A DNA stretch of 64,000 nt, from assembly GCA_963693315.1 (NCBI GenBank), contig OY856186.1:283460944-283524943 (forward strand). Direction: 5' to 3'. The notes below the pieces were generated by a model that was given only the letters and a program-made list of their open reading frames with translations, searched no databases and was not told where the DNA came from. The first letter of the stretch is position 1. Every line of letters starts with the position of its first letter. The DNA is from Diogma glabrata (taxonomy: Eukaryota; Arthropoda; Insecta; Diptera; Cylindrotomidae). This document shows positions 22,735 through 35,242 of this stretch, piece by piece. The position numbers were made by a program, and so were the translations under genes.

Positions 22735-23580
22735 AGGAATAAACGTAACAACAAATTGGAGCAAATTTATATCGCATATTTTTCTGCATTCTGTTCAATC
22801 TGAAACATGTCTCAGTGCAGTGCAGTTTGTTTTTTTGTTCGAAAATTGAGAATAGCTTTCTCAATAAACTTTTCTTTCCAAACATAATGCTAGTTTCCCA
22901 CCGTAGCAATTTACTAGCTAGTATAGTTTAATAAAGTATAATAGCAACGGTGTGAAAGTAAACTATCACAACAATTATTTTAAATTTGCTATTTTCATTT
23001 GGTAGCTACATATGTAGTATATAATACTTATCAAATAAAGTATAATATCGACGGTGTGAAACGTAATTATTATTTTATAGGTGAAATGTCATTTTATGGA
23101 ATTTGTAAACATTTTGTTTTCTTGTGAGTTTTACAAAACCTCCGATATCATAGCCATACCGATTCACGTAAACAATGAACATTGCCATTTGCTAAAAATT
23201 GGATTATTGTTTTTTATTTAATTTTTTTGAATTTTTTTTATATGGAGTTTTAGTTTTCCAGATGGCGTTATGGTGATTTTTTGAATTTTTTTATATTGAG
23301 TTTTATTTTCAAAATGGCGCTACAAGTTCACGATTTTGTTTCTGCTAAAAAATGAGTATGAAAATAATGATTAGAAAACCAATATTTTATTATGTATTAA
23401 TTTTCTTGTTAATATCGAATTGATAATAATTTGAACGAAACGGAAAAAGACAGTAGTAATAACTTTAAAAACTGCATTATCCATCAATTTTTTAAAATTC
23501 GTAAAAAGAAATTTTTATGATTTTTATGAATTCATGAATAAAAAAACAATAATTGTGGTATTTAATAAAAATAAAAAAAA
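22735..23580. other. AT-rich non-coding DNA
   Basis: No gene is supported. Short repeated phrases occur (AAAGTATAATAxC and ACGGTGTGAAA near 22940 and 23040), suggesting an old degenerate repeat. Confidence 0.4.
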
Positions 23581-23584
23581 AACA

Positions 23585-23695
23585 ATAAAAAAATCTACCA
23601 GTATATAATATACCCTCCAGGAATTGAACTCTCGGCTTATAGAACCTCAGTCGACCGCGATATCCATATTGCAATTTCAAACGTTACGAACGGAT
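23585..23695 (-). mobile_element. tRNA-like SINE head
   Basis: The minus strand has an A-box-like ATGGATATCGCGGTCGACTG and a B-box-like GAGTTCAATTCC about 20 bases further on, then a T/A-rich tail. It is organised like the SINE at 593-910 but of different sequence. No clear target duplication was found and it could be a tRNA pseudogene. Confidence 0.45.
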
Positions 23696-23699
23696 AGAG

Positions 23700-26365
23700 G
23701 TATTTTATATTTAAAAATATTTACGTGATGCGTGAAAATGATAACTCTAATATATCAATTTTTCACCATTTATGTATTAGGTATCGTTTTTAGTCGTTTC
23801 CATAATAGTTTTTCCCGATAGATAAGGAATAGGTAAAACATCCTGTTCAAATGGAAAAAAGTAAAAGGCGTTTTTTCTTTTGACCAGAACGTTTTACCTT
23901 TGACTTTTAATCGTTTCCTGTTGCAAAACTCCAATTGGCAATTTTGAAGCTGTAAGAAACAACAAAATCTATGTTTTTTTTTAAATTTAAAATTTTTAAA
24001 TCCTTGCCTATCTGATTACGTCGGATGATACATAGACTGCCTTAATCTGTAAACTATCCAACTATAACTAAACCCTAACTACTGTGGAAAGTATCAGACT
24101 TTCGTCAGTTTGAATACCCAAACGATCTAGTGACATTTCCAAACATTCTTAGGGCAATTAAACAATTTAAACCATTCAAGTCAGTTGCTCCTTATTTCTT
24201 TCTACGAGCTAAACTATATAGAATATCTTAGAGCAGACTTTAGATTGGCGGAAAAAAAAATTTTTATGGCCTGCGTTTAGATGTCTCATATAGCTGTTCA
24301 ATGGACCGAAGGAAATTCAAAATAAGAAGGAAAACTCTTCATGCGCTGCGATAACATTAACAACAACAACGATAACATTAAACTTAAAAGTGTTGGCTAT
24401 GAATTAATTCTCTACAAAAATATAACTGGTTCGTTTCAACAGGAATACAAGATTCATGATATTGGTTCCATAACCCTCGCGGGTTTTGATTAACTACGAT
24501 AGACGTTCTATCGTAAAAACTCATTGAAACCGAAAACTGACAAATCCTATAGGTTACGATAGATTACGATACGTTTTCTATCTGGCAAATAAAGTCTACG
24601 CGTTCAAATTTCAAAACTATTGAAAACGATAGAATCGGATAGAAAACTATGGACATTTTTTCAAGGCATATTTTGAATCGTTTGATCAACAAAACAAAAC
24701 ACAACAAAAAACGAAGGAAATTAATATAATTGTTGTTGTATTTACTGCAGTTAAAGGACAGACAAAAATTATTTCTTATTTCTTTCAAAGGAACGTTCCG
24801 GATTAAAGAATAACGATTTAGTATAACGATTTAGTTAGATTAAAGAATAACGATTTAGTAAGTATTTAAACATGTTTTTTCAAACCGAATTAATTAGTTT
24901 TATTTTACACCTGCGATTGTGTAAACTGTAAAGTTATAATTAAAATTGCAATAGTTTAAGTGGAATGTGATTGTGAAATTAATTAATTGTAAACGAAACA
25001 TTGTACCGTGCATATAAAATCGTGTAAATAGAAGTTATTTTTAAATTTAATTGTGAATAAAGTTTTAAGTATTACTAAGTAGAAATAATTTGTGTATTAT
25101 TATGAAAGCTGTGAACTGGAAATTTTTACAATGAACCGTTGGAGTTCCGAGACTGTAGATATATTAATTATAGATGTTATCTGCATATTATCTGCATTAT
25201 AGATATTAATATTATTTGCTGTATTGTTTTCCTGTTGTTGTGGAACAATTAAGGTGTTGAATACTTAATAAAACCTGGTGTTTTTGCTTACTAATCATCG
25301 AATCCAGGAAGAGTTTTGGGAATTACGTTTATTGAATTGTGATTAAAGCCAATCCGAATTAAGGTGGGAAAACATTACAGTATGTATAGTTATAGTTACA
25401 ATTTCTGAGCTTAAAAGATAAGAGACTGTAAGTTATAGGTAATGTATTAGGATGTATATTTTTTTATTATTTTTTATTTCTTCTGTTTTCCAGAAGTTTT
25501 TTTTACTTACATATAATTTTTTAGAAGCGTTTTTTTCAACAAGGTTATTTTCAAAATATTTTAGTTTTGGAATTTACTATAGAAACGATTAAAAACGATA
25601 AGTTTTTCATCTTTATCAAAAGGAAAAAACTATAGGATCCTTTTCATATCTATTAGAAAATGACGATAAGAAACAATCAAAACCAATAGGAATCACCCGC
25701 CGTAAAATTTCGCATCTGTTTCTATCGGAAAAAAACGATTCCAACCCATTCATTCTCATTCAAAAACCGCATAGGAAACGGCTCTATCCGTTTTATCACT
25801 TCCTATAATTTTTTTTACAAGGGTACCACCTTTCCATCATAATAATAATCAAAAAATTCAAATAATCGACGGGATTAACTGAACCATACTAGTCTGAGAT
25901 AATATTATAAAAAATATTGGGTAAATCTTATACATCAGTTTGAAAAAAGTTGTTTTGAGAAAAACGCTGATGAAATGAAAATAGTATATTATATAATTAG
26001 GAGCTAAAGTGCTACTTATTGTGTTGAGTCTAAAGTTTGGTATAATAAACGAAATACATAAAGTGACTTCAGATTCGAATTAAATGCACTATTTTTTTTC
26101 GGCAAACTGACATGTTTTGTAAATATGAAATCAATACATGAAATTTTTTATAAAAATAATCTAGGAGGTTTTTCTGAAATTAATTTTTATTGATTTCGAT
26201 TCATTAAAATCAACGCAACTGTTTTGAACAAACTCATAATCACATGTTATGTTACTTTACTGCCGCCGTAAAAATATAAAAAACATCTCGACACTTTACT
26301 GCCGTCGTAAAAATGTGAAAGTTGCTTTACGCACAAACGAATCGTAAAACACATTTTACATTTTT
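23700..26365. other. AT-rich repeat-like region, no genes
   Basis: No coding family is recognisable. Words such as ACGATAGA, CTATCGTTTTC and GGATAGAAAACTAT recur in both orientations between about 23800 and 25810, suggesting one or more decayed repeats. Two copies of CTTTACTGCCG(C/T)CGTAAAAAT sit at about 26258 and 26293. A short direct repeat ATAACGATTTAGT occurs three times at 24807-24860. Confidence 0.4.
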
Positions 26366-27003
26366 AACTTCCCGATATGGGAAGTTATTGTTTTTGGGTC
26401 GATTTTCGATATCGGAATTTTTTTGATATCTTTACGTTTCATGACCTCCTGAAGCTGTTTAGACTATTTTTAGCTGGCAGTCTGTATGTGTGTGTGTGTG
26501 TATGTATGTGTATATCGCTGTGTGGAGAATTTTTGCCCAACGCTTTCTCAACAACGGATGGGTCGATTTTGACGAAAATGGTCGCAATCGATGTATCTTG
26601 TCGTAACTTAGAGCCCAGTCCTTTTCTAGCGAAATTAAATCATTTGTTTTTTAGTGGTTTCCAAAAAACTGAAAATCATCTCTTGCAAATATCATGAGAT
26701 TAATAAATAATGCTATGAAGGTCATGAAGCTTCCATATTGTTTGTCACCATGTCAGACATTTATAATCACATTTGTATAAACAATTGGTATCTTAGTTTT
26801 TGAGATTTTTAACAAAATGTGAAAAAACGACGTGTTATTTTCTTTATGCAAACGAATGATATCTGGATGAAACTTTTGTATGTAAATGAGCTGCAACAGC
26901 ATCCGGGTTTACTTGAATATCAAAAACCTGAGTTATTTTCTAAATTTGACAAAAAGGTCAGAGGTTCGAGAGTAGATTGCCTGGTCAACTGTTTATTAAC
27001 TTC
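26366..27003. mobile_element. Non-coding repeat with short TIRs and a TG microsatellite
   Basis: The left end contains GGGAAGTTATTG (about 26379) and the right end is the inverted TTAACTTCCC (about 26994-27003). A (GT)n tract lies at about 26488-26511. The interior frame has no family resemblance. The right TIR abuts the broken LINE that follows, so the boundary is uncertain. Confidence 0.45.
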
Positions 27004-28760
27004 CCGAGACTCCAAATGAAATTAATTTATTGTTAAGAGCCCGATGCCAAACTCTGTCAAACGTCTTGGATATGTCAAGGAAAATATTATGGGACTCACC
27101 AAAGTCATGAATTGTTTTACCCCATTTCTCCGTGAGAACTGACATGATGTCACCAGTAGACCGTGTTTTACGAAATCCATATTGGCGGTCGTGGAGAAGA
27201 TTGTGTTGTTTTCGAGATATGCCATTAGTTTATAATTAATAATTTTTTCCATGCCTTTAGCAAGTATCGAGGTTAATGCAATGGGACGATAGTTTGAAGG
27301 GTCAGACTTGTTGCCCTTTTTCGGGACTGGTTGAACATTAGTCAGTTTCATTGATGGATAAAGACAGGATAAATGAAAGAGACTAATTAGTGGATAAACC
27401 AGGGTATCCGCGCAACGTTTTAGTACAACAGGTGGTATACCGTCCGGACCAGCAGATTTGCTAAGATCCAGATTAAGCAGTGTTGACCGTAAAATTCTTG
27501 GACGAAAGTAAATTCTGTTCATTGTTGATTGGATAGGTGGAACGTACGGCGGATTTATACCGGAATCATCGATATCAGAGTTAGCAGCAAAATTTGCCGC
27601 AAGAGATCTGCCTTCGCTTTGATTTCCGTTACAGGGTTTCCTTGGTTATCCATTAATGGTGGAATAGAAGATTTGATAAAGTTATTGCCAACCTCTTGAA
27701 TAAAATTCCAATACGATCGGCTGCCTTTTGTGCTTCGTAAAACTTTACGCTTAGCATTAGAATTAAAATGAAATTTAGCTTTTTTAAATATACTATGACA
27801 GTTGTTTCTAGCCCTGATATAAAGAGATCGACTGCTGGGAGATTTATCACTCTGGTATTTATCAAACGCCAACATTTTGTTGATTTTAGCTATAGAACAT
27901 TCATCAGAAAACCAGGATTTGTACCCATTTTTCTTTTTCACAATACTGGTTGGACTAAAAATGTTCATTCCCAGTAGAATAAAATGAACGTGATCAACGC
28001 AGTTGCTTGGTTAACATTTTTATTCTGCAGAAATAAACGCCAATCGATTTCGTTGTAAAATTTGTTCAGTTTCTGCCAATTGCATCTATTGTAATGCCAA
28101 ACCTTTCGAGGAGGGGACAATTTTGTGATAGGCACTCGAGAACTTATTTCAAAATAGGCAGAAACTACACAGTGATCTGATCTGCCAAGAGGAGAATCAA
28201 CTGAGTAGGTATATTTAGCAGAATGAGTTGTCATGAAAAGGTCAAGTAAATTAGAAGAATGGTTAGCAATATTTGGAATATGGGTTGGCCTATCTACTAG
28301 TTGTGTAAGCTGATTGGAATCAGCAAGAAATTTAGCATATTGACCTTCTAATGATGTTTTGGTTGAGAAACGGAGCCAATCTTTGTGGTGGACGTTGAAA
28401 TCACCTGCTAATATAATTTCTGCATTAGGTGCTGTGGTGAAGATGACATCGATTGTGTCTGTAAGAGAATTAAATGCGTCTAAGGTTTGATTATAGTGGT
28501 AATAAGGACTGCGGTATAAACAACATAGATACACGTCATGTTTATCTACGGTGATTTTAAGCCAGATAAAGGTGAATTCAGAAATACTACTTGTTTCATG
28601 TTGAAGGAGCCTTGTATATTTAACATCATTGCGTATATATATCATTACACCACGGTGTTCAAAAAGTGCAAATTCAGGAGAATAATTGTTACAGCTGAAT
28701 CTTGCATTGTCAATATTTGAAACTTGAGTTTCACCTAGCTCAAATAAATGCGGTTTCTTT
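27004..28760 (-). pseudogene. LINE fragment: APE endonuclease and reverse transcriptase start
   Basis: On the minus strand the endonuclease frame (28645-27965) contains VMIYIRNDVKYTRLL and EIILAGDFNVHHKDWL. It also has QLVDRPTHIPNIANHSSNLL, DLFMTTHSA and LGRSDHCVVSAYFE, a well-preserved APE-type nuclease. A linker frame follows (27968-27600, SWFSDECSIAKINKMLAFDKYQ). Reverse transcriptase begins at 27522 with LDLSKSAGPDGIPPVVLK and VQPVPKKGNKSDPSNYRPIA, shifts frame, and reads FLDISKTFDRVWHRAL. It is cut at about 27004, before the YADD block. The 5' boundary is not clear; 28782-29027 encodes a hydrophobic stretch that I cannot assign. Confidence 0.85.
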
Positions 28761-29039
28761 TGATTGAGATAATATTGAATGCTAAGAAAGTTTTTTGAAA
28801 GGCCCCGTGGAATCGATTACGAAGTTGGAGTATGGTATAGGCATTGTATTGAAATTAATAATGGTTAAATTAAAAGTTAATAGGGTGGATACTAAAAATA
28901 GCCAAAGACCAGAAGGGACTGATAGAGTAAGACAAACATAGGCTGCAAAGATAAGATTGGCATAGACCATAAAAAATTTTGCAGTTCTGTGAGTTCTCAC
29001 TATCCCACCGGCAATGGTAGAAAACAAAACAAGGAAAAA

Positions 29040-29695
29040 TCATCATAGATATAGTGGCTGAAAGTTGAACTTTACGCCCGTAAAATAAAATCCCGTTGTC
29101 ATTTAAAACGTTAGTATATATTTTTCTACTTTCCCGTCCGTAAAATAATTACCCGTGAAATAGTATTAAATTAAAACAAACAAATAAATTGTATGACGTT
29201 TATAGAGAAAATCATGGCATGTTTAGTAATTTTCAAAATTTCTAGCGAGTTTAAAAAATTCAAAAAATGATTTATTCATTTTATTTAAGGTGCAGTTGTG
29301 CATAAAACGTTGTACATACACTCAGGCTGAAAGGAAGATTACGCCCTTGGTTCAATAAAAGCTTCAACATGAACTGCAGGTGTAATCTTCTCCTTTCAGC
29401 CCTCGATATGTAAATAACTATTTTTGCAGCCGTAAAAAAAAGAAAAAATGACGCTCCTTTACAGCCGCTTTGATTAATTGTCAAAAGAGTAAGACTTTAA
29501 CCTTAAAGTTAAATTTTACAGCCGTTTGCCAAAAATAGTAAATTATGATGCAAGGACGTAAAGTTAAAGCTTTTGGACGTATGTGGGGTTTGCAAATCGA
29601 TGCGCCAGCCGTGCGTTATATACTATTTATTTATTCGCCCCAAGCAAAATATTTATGAAAAATTGTTTGCTCTAAATCAAAAATATGAAGAACTG
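29040..29695. other. Non-coding stretch with an imperfect hairpin
   Basis: No gene is supported. GGCTGAAAGGAAGATTAC at 29325-29342 pairs with GTAATCTTCTCCTTTCAGCC at 29382-29401, with a 2-nt bulge and a loop of about 39 nt. Several (T)TTACxGCCG or CCGTAAA phrases recur here and at 26258-26340, on both sides of the LINE fragment. Confidence 0.5.
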
Positions 29696-31950
29696 AAATC
29701 TCAAGCTCTGAGATATCAAGACTTCGGTTTTGGTTAAGGATTTTTATATAGTTTTCGGCATAAAACTTTTATGAGACATTGTTTTTAGTTATCGGCAGCG
29801 ATGCATATCAAACATAACACTATTTGTAAAAGTAGAAGTATTTTATCTCTGTTTAGAAATTTACTACAAAACTAACACGAAACATAAATTCGTCGCCGGA
29901 AAATTATAACAGATCATAATGATAATATACAGTTGGCATGGTATCTTCGGATATTCAGAGACGTTAATTTATAATTTATTTAAATTAACACTAAACATGT
30001 CTAACTTAGTATATAAAAAAAAAAAAGAAAATAATATATTAACATAATTTAGTGGAAAGATGATAAACTCAGCAAACTACTCAAAAGCCTCTCCGTTTAG
30101 CGTTTCGAGAAGATATTACAAAATCACTAATTCGTATTTCTTTCAAAATTCCAAAAATATTAAATAAAATAAAATTTTTTTTTAAAATTCTAAAAATATT
30201 CCAAAAATTATTACAAAATCAAATACATATTAAAACTTTTATCCAAAATTCTAAAAATATTGCAAAAATTATAACAAAATCAAAAATTGAAACTTTTTTC
30301 TAAATTCCAAAAATATTCTAAAAATTAGAATAAAATCAAATATTTAAACTTTTTCTAAATTCTAATAATATTCCAAAAATTCTTAAAAATCCAAAAATTC
30401 CAATTTTTTCCAAAATTCTAAAAATATTGCAAAAATTATAACAATATCAAAAATTGAAACATTTGTCAAAATTCCAAAAATTATAATAAAATCAAAAATT
30501 TAAAATTTTTTAATATTCTAAAAATATTTCAAAAATTCTTACAAAATCAAAAATTGAAACTTTTTTCAAAGTTTTTAAATAAAAATATATATATAAAATT
30601 TACAAATTCAAAAATTCTATTTTATTCCAAAATTCTAAAAATATTGCAAAAATTATGATAAAATCAATAATTAAAACTTTTTCCAAAATTCTAAAAATAT
30701 TGCAAAAATTATTACAAAATCAAAAATACAAACTTTTCAAAATTCCAAAAATATTTCAAAAACTATAACAAATTCAAAAATGTCCATGTCCAATTTCATG
30801 TTCGATTACATTTACGTCATACAAACAGCTAATTTATTTTTCCAAAAAATTGGCTAGAAAAATAAATGAAATCATTTTTTGACACACTTGACAATATTTT
30901 TATGACAAACAAATTTTTATGATAATGCAACAAAATTCTCGAAAATAATAATTTCATGTTCATTACATTTCATTTCAAACAAATAACTAATTTTATTTTT
31001 TTCTAAAAAAATGAATGAAAATCATTCTTTTGACACACTTGACATTATTTTTTCGACAAACTTATAATGCTATAATTCTCTATAATAATAACAAAATTTC
31101 ATGTCTTACAAATGATTAATTTTATTCTTTCCAAAAAAGTGGGTAAAAAAATAAATGAAAATCTTTCTTTTGACACACTCGACAATAATTTTTTGACAAA
31201 CTTATAATGCAATAACCTAAGATCAAGATTTCTCGACATTCCACTCATTTTCTCTTAAAATGAACATTTTTTAAACAAAAACCAATGTAAATTTTCTTGT
31301 TTTGACACACAACGATTTTTTGACACACTTCATGTGTCATATTTAATGTTCAATTACATTTCATGTCATCCAAATAATTACTTTTATGTTTTATATATTT
31401 CTAGTCGAAAACCGAAGTAATGTTTCCCATAATATGTTTCTCAAAAAAATTGGGAAACAAAATATATGAAAATCAATCTTTTGACACACTTAACGATTTT
31501 TTTTGATATACTTCTAAAACAACAATCAAGGTCCTGATCTTACATACGGAAGTCAATCATCCAGATTTGCCCAGAGTCAAATTTACTACTAATTATCACT
31601 GAAAGTAAACGTTTTTTAAGCCAAAAATGTGAAAATTTGCTATTTTTGACGCACTTAAAGATTTTTGGAAACACTTCCGGTACAGTTATCAAACACATCG
31701 TCCTTTCGGACCTGCCCATTGGGTATACCTATTTTTAGAAAAAAGAATTTTTGAAATCCCTCCAGAGGTTTTCTAGATTTCGTAGGTGATGACGGACGGA
31801 CGGCCGGTCGGCAGACATACATACATTTTTTTTGCTTTTTTAGAATCAGTAGGTCTTAAAACGTCGAGAAATGCTAAAAAAGTGGGGGTAAGGATTTCTA
31901 TTGTGGCTCATGAATTCAATACTTTGGTTTTTTTTAAAACCGAAGTAATT
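29696..31950 (+). mobile_element. Family A repeat, copy b (most complete)
   Basis: The left end is ATATCAAGACTTCGGTTTTGG (from about 29713) and the right end is AAAACCGAAGTAATT (about 31936-31950), giving short inverted termini ACTTCGG/CCGAAGT. A terminal hairpin GGTTTT...AAAACC lies at 31926-31941. In between are a block shared with copy c (CAGCGATGCATATC near 29810), an AT-rich minisatellite, then repeated TTTTGACACACTT phrases and the GACGGACGGACGGCCGG tract. No protein-coding frame is seen. It is probably non-autonomous. Confidence 0.8.
30130..30790. repeat. AT-rich minisatellite inside family A
   Basis: A degenerate unit of about 55-65 bp is repeated roughly ten times. Its core words are AAATTCTAAAAATATT, CAAAAATTATAACAAAATC and AAAAATTGAAACTTTTT. 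The inverse of the same words appears in copy c at about 56590-57240. Confidence 0.8.
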
Positions 31951-33396
31951 AAAAATGTGTTTAAATTTTGAAATAAAAATATGTTGAACAAGCAACCTTT
32001 GCAAAATATTTGTTATTTTTTTCAAACAAATTGTATAACTATGACAACAAAAAAATAAAATATTTTAAGTTTTTGAATTGAAAGGTTGCTTGGACAAAAA
32101 TTTATTATATAATTTATGAAAATTTAAATGTTTTTTGCTTTTTTGGACGTAACTACTAACTCTGACAGCAAAATATAAGGTTAAAAAGTGGCACTTAACG
32201 ACCGCAAATCACAGTAATAAAGCAACACTTTAATATGGAGGCGAACCAATCTCGGGTGGAATAAAAATAAAACAAACAAAACTTCAATTTTTATTTGTTT
32301 TTTGATTTTATTTGTTATCTTCCTACATGAAATAACAAAAAAAAAATAATTTACAAAATTAATTAAATTATAAAATAATAATATTATTTGTTGTCTTGTT
32401 TAGTTGTTATATGAATACATATTTAAAATTAATACAATTTAATTTAATTTCTTTTAAATATTTAAATAAAAAGCTGTTTTTGATCCATATTATGATGTAA
32501 TAATACAATTTGTTTATGTACTTAATTTATTAAAGCATTTTTATATTCTTTTTAATAATATCCGTGCGTATTTGTTTTGTAAAAAAAATAAAATAAAACA
32601 GAATTGTAATTAGAATCACAAATCTAAAATACATATATTAATATTGAGTATTTTTTTAAAAATAAAAATAAAAAACAAAAAACATCACATATAAAGACTT
32701 ATTTATTTGTTTAATTAATGTTTTATTAGAAGAACTTTTATTTGATTTTTTTTATTACTATTTTTCTTTTGTTTTTATTATTAATTCTTTTAAAATTTTT
32801 ATGTCACGAAAAAAAATTGACTAATTTATATATATTATTATTAAGTTCTTTTGTTGAATATAAAAAAAAATAAAAAATAATTAAAGCCTCATCTATACAT
32901 GAAATCGACATCATATATTTTCCAATTGACGTTGTTTGAGGCAAATTCATTCATTTTTTATTCACATATCAAACGTTTTCTTTCGATTTATGTATATTTA
33001 TTTTAATTTTAAACTAAAAATAGGAAATACTTAAAGTTTTCTTAATTAATATTTTTTTTATGAAAATAATAATACATATAAATAATTATAATCTCTTTTA
33101 TTTATTTATGTTTATATTTATATAAATTGAAATATAACACAATAACTTTTTAGTTTTTTATTAAATATTATTATTATTTGTCTGGAATATATGAATGTTA
33201 TAATTAAAAAATTAACAATACGTTTCGTTATGTATTATAAGAACAAAATTAAAAGTTGTACACTTTGTCAAATATTATTAATTATATGTGTATTTTGTTT
33301 TGGTTCAATGATTTTGTTATTATTATTGCAATTAATATTCAATATAGAAATATTAGGATGTATTTATTTGGTGCCATTATATATATATTTATATAT
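31951..33396. other. Very AT-rich DNA, no genes
   Basis: No gene, RNA or structured repeat is recognised. The 33191 and 33256 frames are hydrophobic translations of AT-rich DNA and partly overlap the arm of the next element, so I do not call them. Confidence 0.5.
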
Positions 33397-34083
33397 ATGG
33401 GACATTCTCTGTCAACTCGGCCACCTCCCTCTTTCCAAAAATTGGAGCTACCTACGACATTTCATTTAGGCCCATTTTGTAGGTCTACATCTCTAATTTT
33501 TTTAAGCCGTGGCCTTTTTGAAAAAGTCATAATAGGGGATCTGTACGGTGGCTTGAAGTCGATGACCTCAACGTAAAATACTAGTTTTTTGGATGCTACA
33601 CCTGTAAAACTCATCAGATCATTTAATAGAAACCATTTCCTGATGTATTTTACTTGATGAATACGAATAATTTTTTTTCTTCTCTTTTCTTTTAAAGAAG
33701 GTCAGATCTTTCATTTAAATGAACTAGCATGTAGACTGTTAAGTCCATTATCTCAAACTCTTCGTCGCCGTCCACAAATTTACACATTTTCTCAGGCAAG
33801 CTCACACAACGAGCCTCCTTCTTAGCTTTCAGAGTGAATAAGAAAGACATAAAATTATTATTATTCTTTTTTTATTTGAAAAATGGTAAATTCAAAATAA
33901 AATGAATAAAAATATAAAAATAATAAGATATGTATATGAATAATACAAAATATAAAATACAGATTAAAAAATTATAAAAAAAATTCAAAATATAAAATAT
34001 ATAAATAATTCAATTCAAACTCAATCCCAATTGATCTTCGACACTAGCGCCATCTTTAAATTTTTTTTTTAATATTTTAATTT

Positions 34084-34205
34084 TAAAATTAATTACAAAA
34101 ACAATTAATTAAATTTTTTTTCAAACGACTAACTATAACCTATCAATTAAAATTAATTACAAAAACAATTAATTAATTTTTTTCAAACGACTAACGACCT
34201 ATCAA
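34084..34205. repeat. Tandem duplication, about 60-bp unit
   Basis: AAAATTAATTACAAAAACAA with TTCAAACGACTAAC following occurs twice in a row, in the centre of the long foldback element. Confidence 0.75.
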
Positions 34206-35242
34206 ACAAAAATAGTTTGATGAAATCGATATAGTCGTTCTAGAGCAATTTAATTTCAAAGTTACATCAGATTGGCAGAATTTTTATTTTTTATGCATGT
34301 TGGGGTGGCCCTATGCTCAAACTATGCACTTTAAAAAAATCGTAAAATTGCAACTTGCATTTTTTATTTTGTGCATACTACTTATATGCCAAGTTTCAGA
34401 AAAATCAAAAATGGTCAAATTCAAATTTTGACTTTTTCACCTGTGTAGATCACATTTTTCATCTATTATTAAGTAAGTTTGAATTGAATTATTTATATAT
34501 TTTATATTTTTAATTTTTTTTTTATAATTTTTTAATCTGTCTTTTATATTTTGTATTATTCATATATCTTATTATTTTTATTCATTTTATTTTGAATTGG
34601 ATGGATTCATTTTATGTTTATTACATTTACATTTTTCAAATAAAAGAATAATAATAATAATTTTATGTCTTTCTTAATCACTCTGAAAGTTAAGGAGGCT
34701 CGCTCGTTGAGAACCCTAAAATGTAAAGTGTTTTTTAGAGTAGGAGGAAAACGCGACTTCTTGCTCAAAAGTAAGGTAAGATTCGTGCTCAGCAAATAAA
34801 GATATATCGAAACGAAATTTTTTTACACTTTTCCGATGAATTAGGTGTCCACTGTCCGTTATTAAAAAAACGACTTTTGGTGAGGTTTTTTAGGTGAGGA
34901 ACGACAGGTGAAAAGGTAAGGTAAGTTTAGAAAATCATAGTACATCGCAATAAGGTTCTTTTCATTTTAACAAGTTGTGTGAGCTTGTCTGAGAAAATTT
35001 GTAAATTTGTGAACGGCGACGAAGAGTTTTACATAATGGATTTACAGTAACAGTTAACAGTTCATTTAAATGAAAAATCTGACCTTTAAAAAAAAAAATA
35101 AAAAAAAATTAAAAAATAAAAAAAAATTAAAAAATAAAAAAAAATAACTTATTCGTACTCAGCAAGAAAAAATACATCAGGAAATGGTTTCTATTAAATG
35201 ATCTGATGAGTTTTACAGGTGTAGCATCTAAAAAACTAGTAT

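Noticed and set aside
26377..26697. 106-codon plus-strand frame
   Set aside because: It translates a GT microsatellite and a repeat with inverted ends; no protein similarity.
28782..29027. Small membrane protein on the minus strand
   Set aside because: Two hydrophobic stretches, but it sits at the 5' edge of a LINE fragment, has no known relatives and no supporting signals.
30130..30790. CRISPR-like array
   Set aside because: Units are contiguous, degenerate and AT-rich without unique spacers, in a eukaryotic transposable element.
33191..33576. Membrane protein genes
   Set aside because: Hydrophobic translations of AT-rich DNA, the second running into the arm of a foldback element; no start context or exons.
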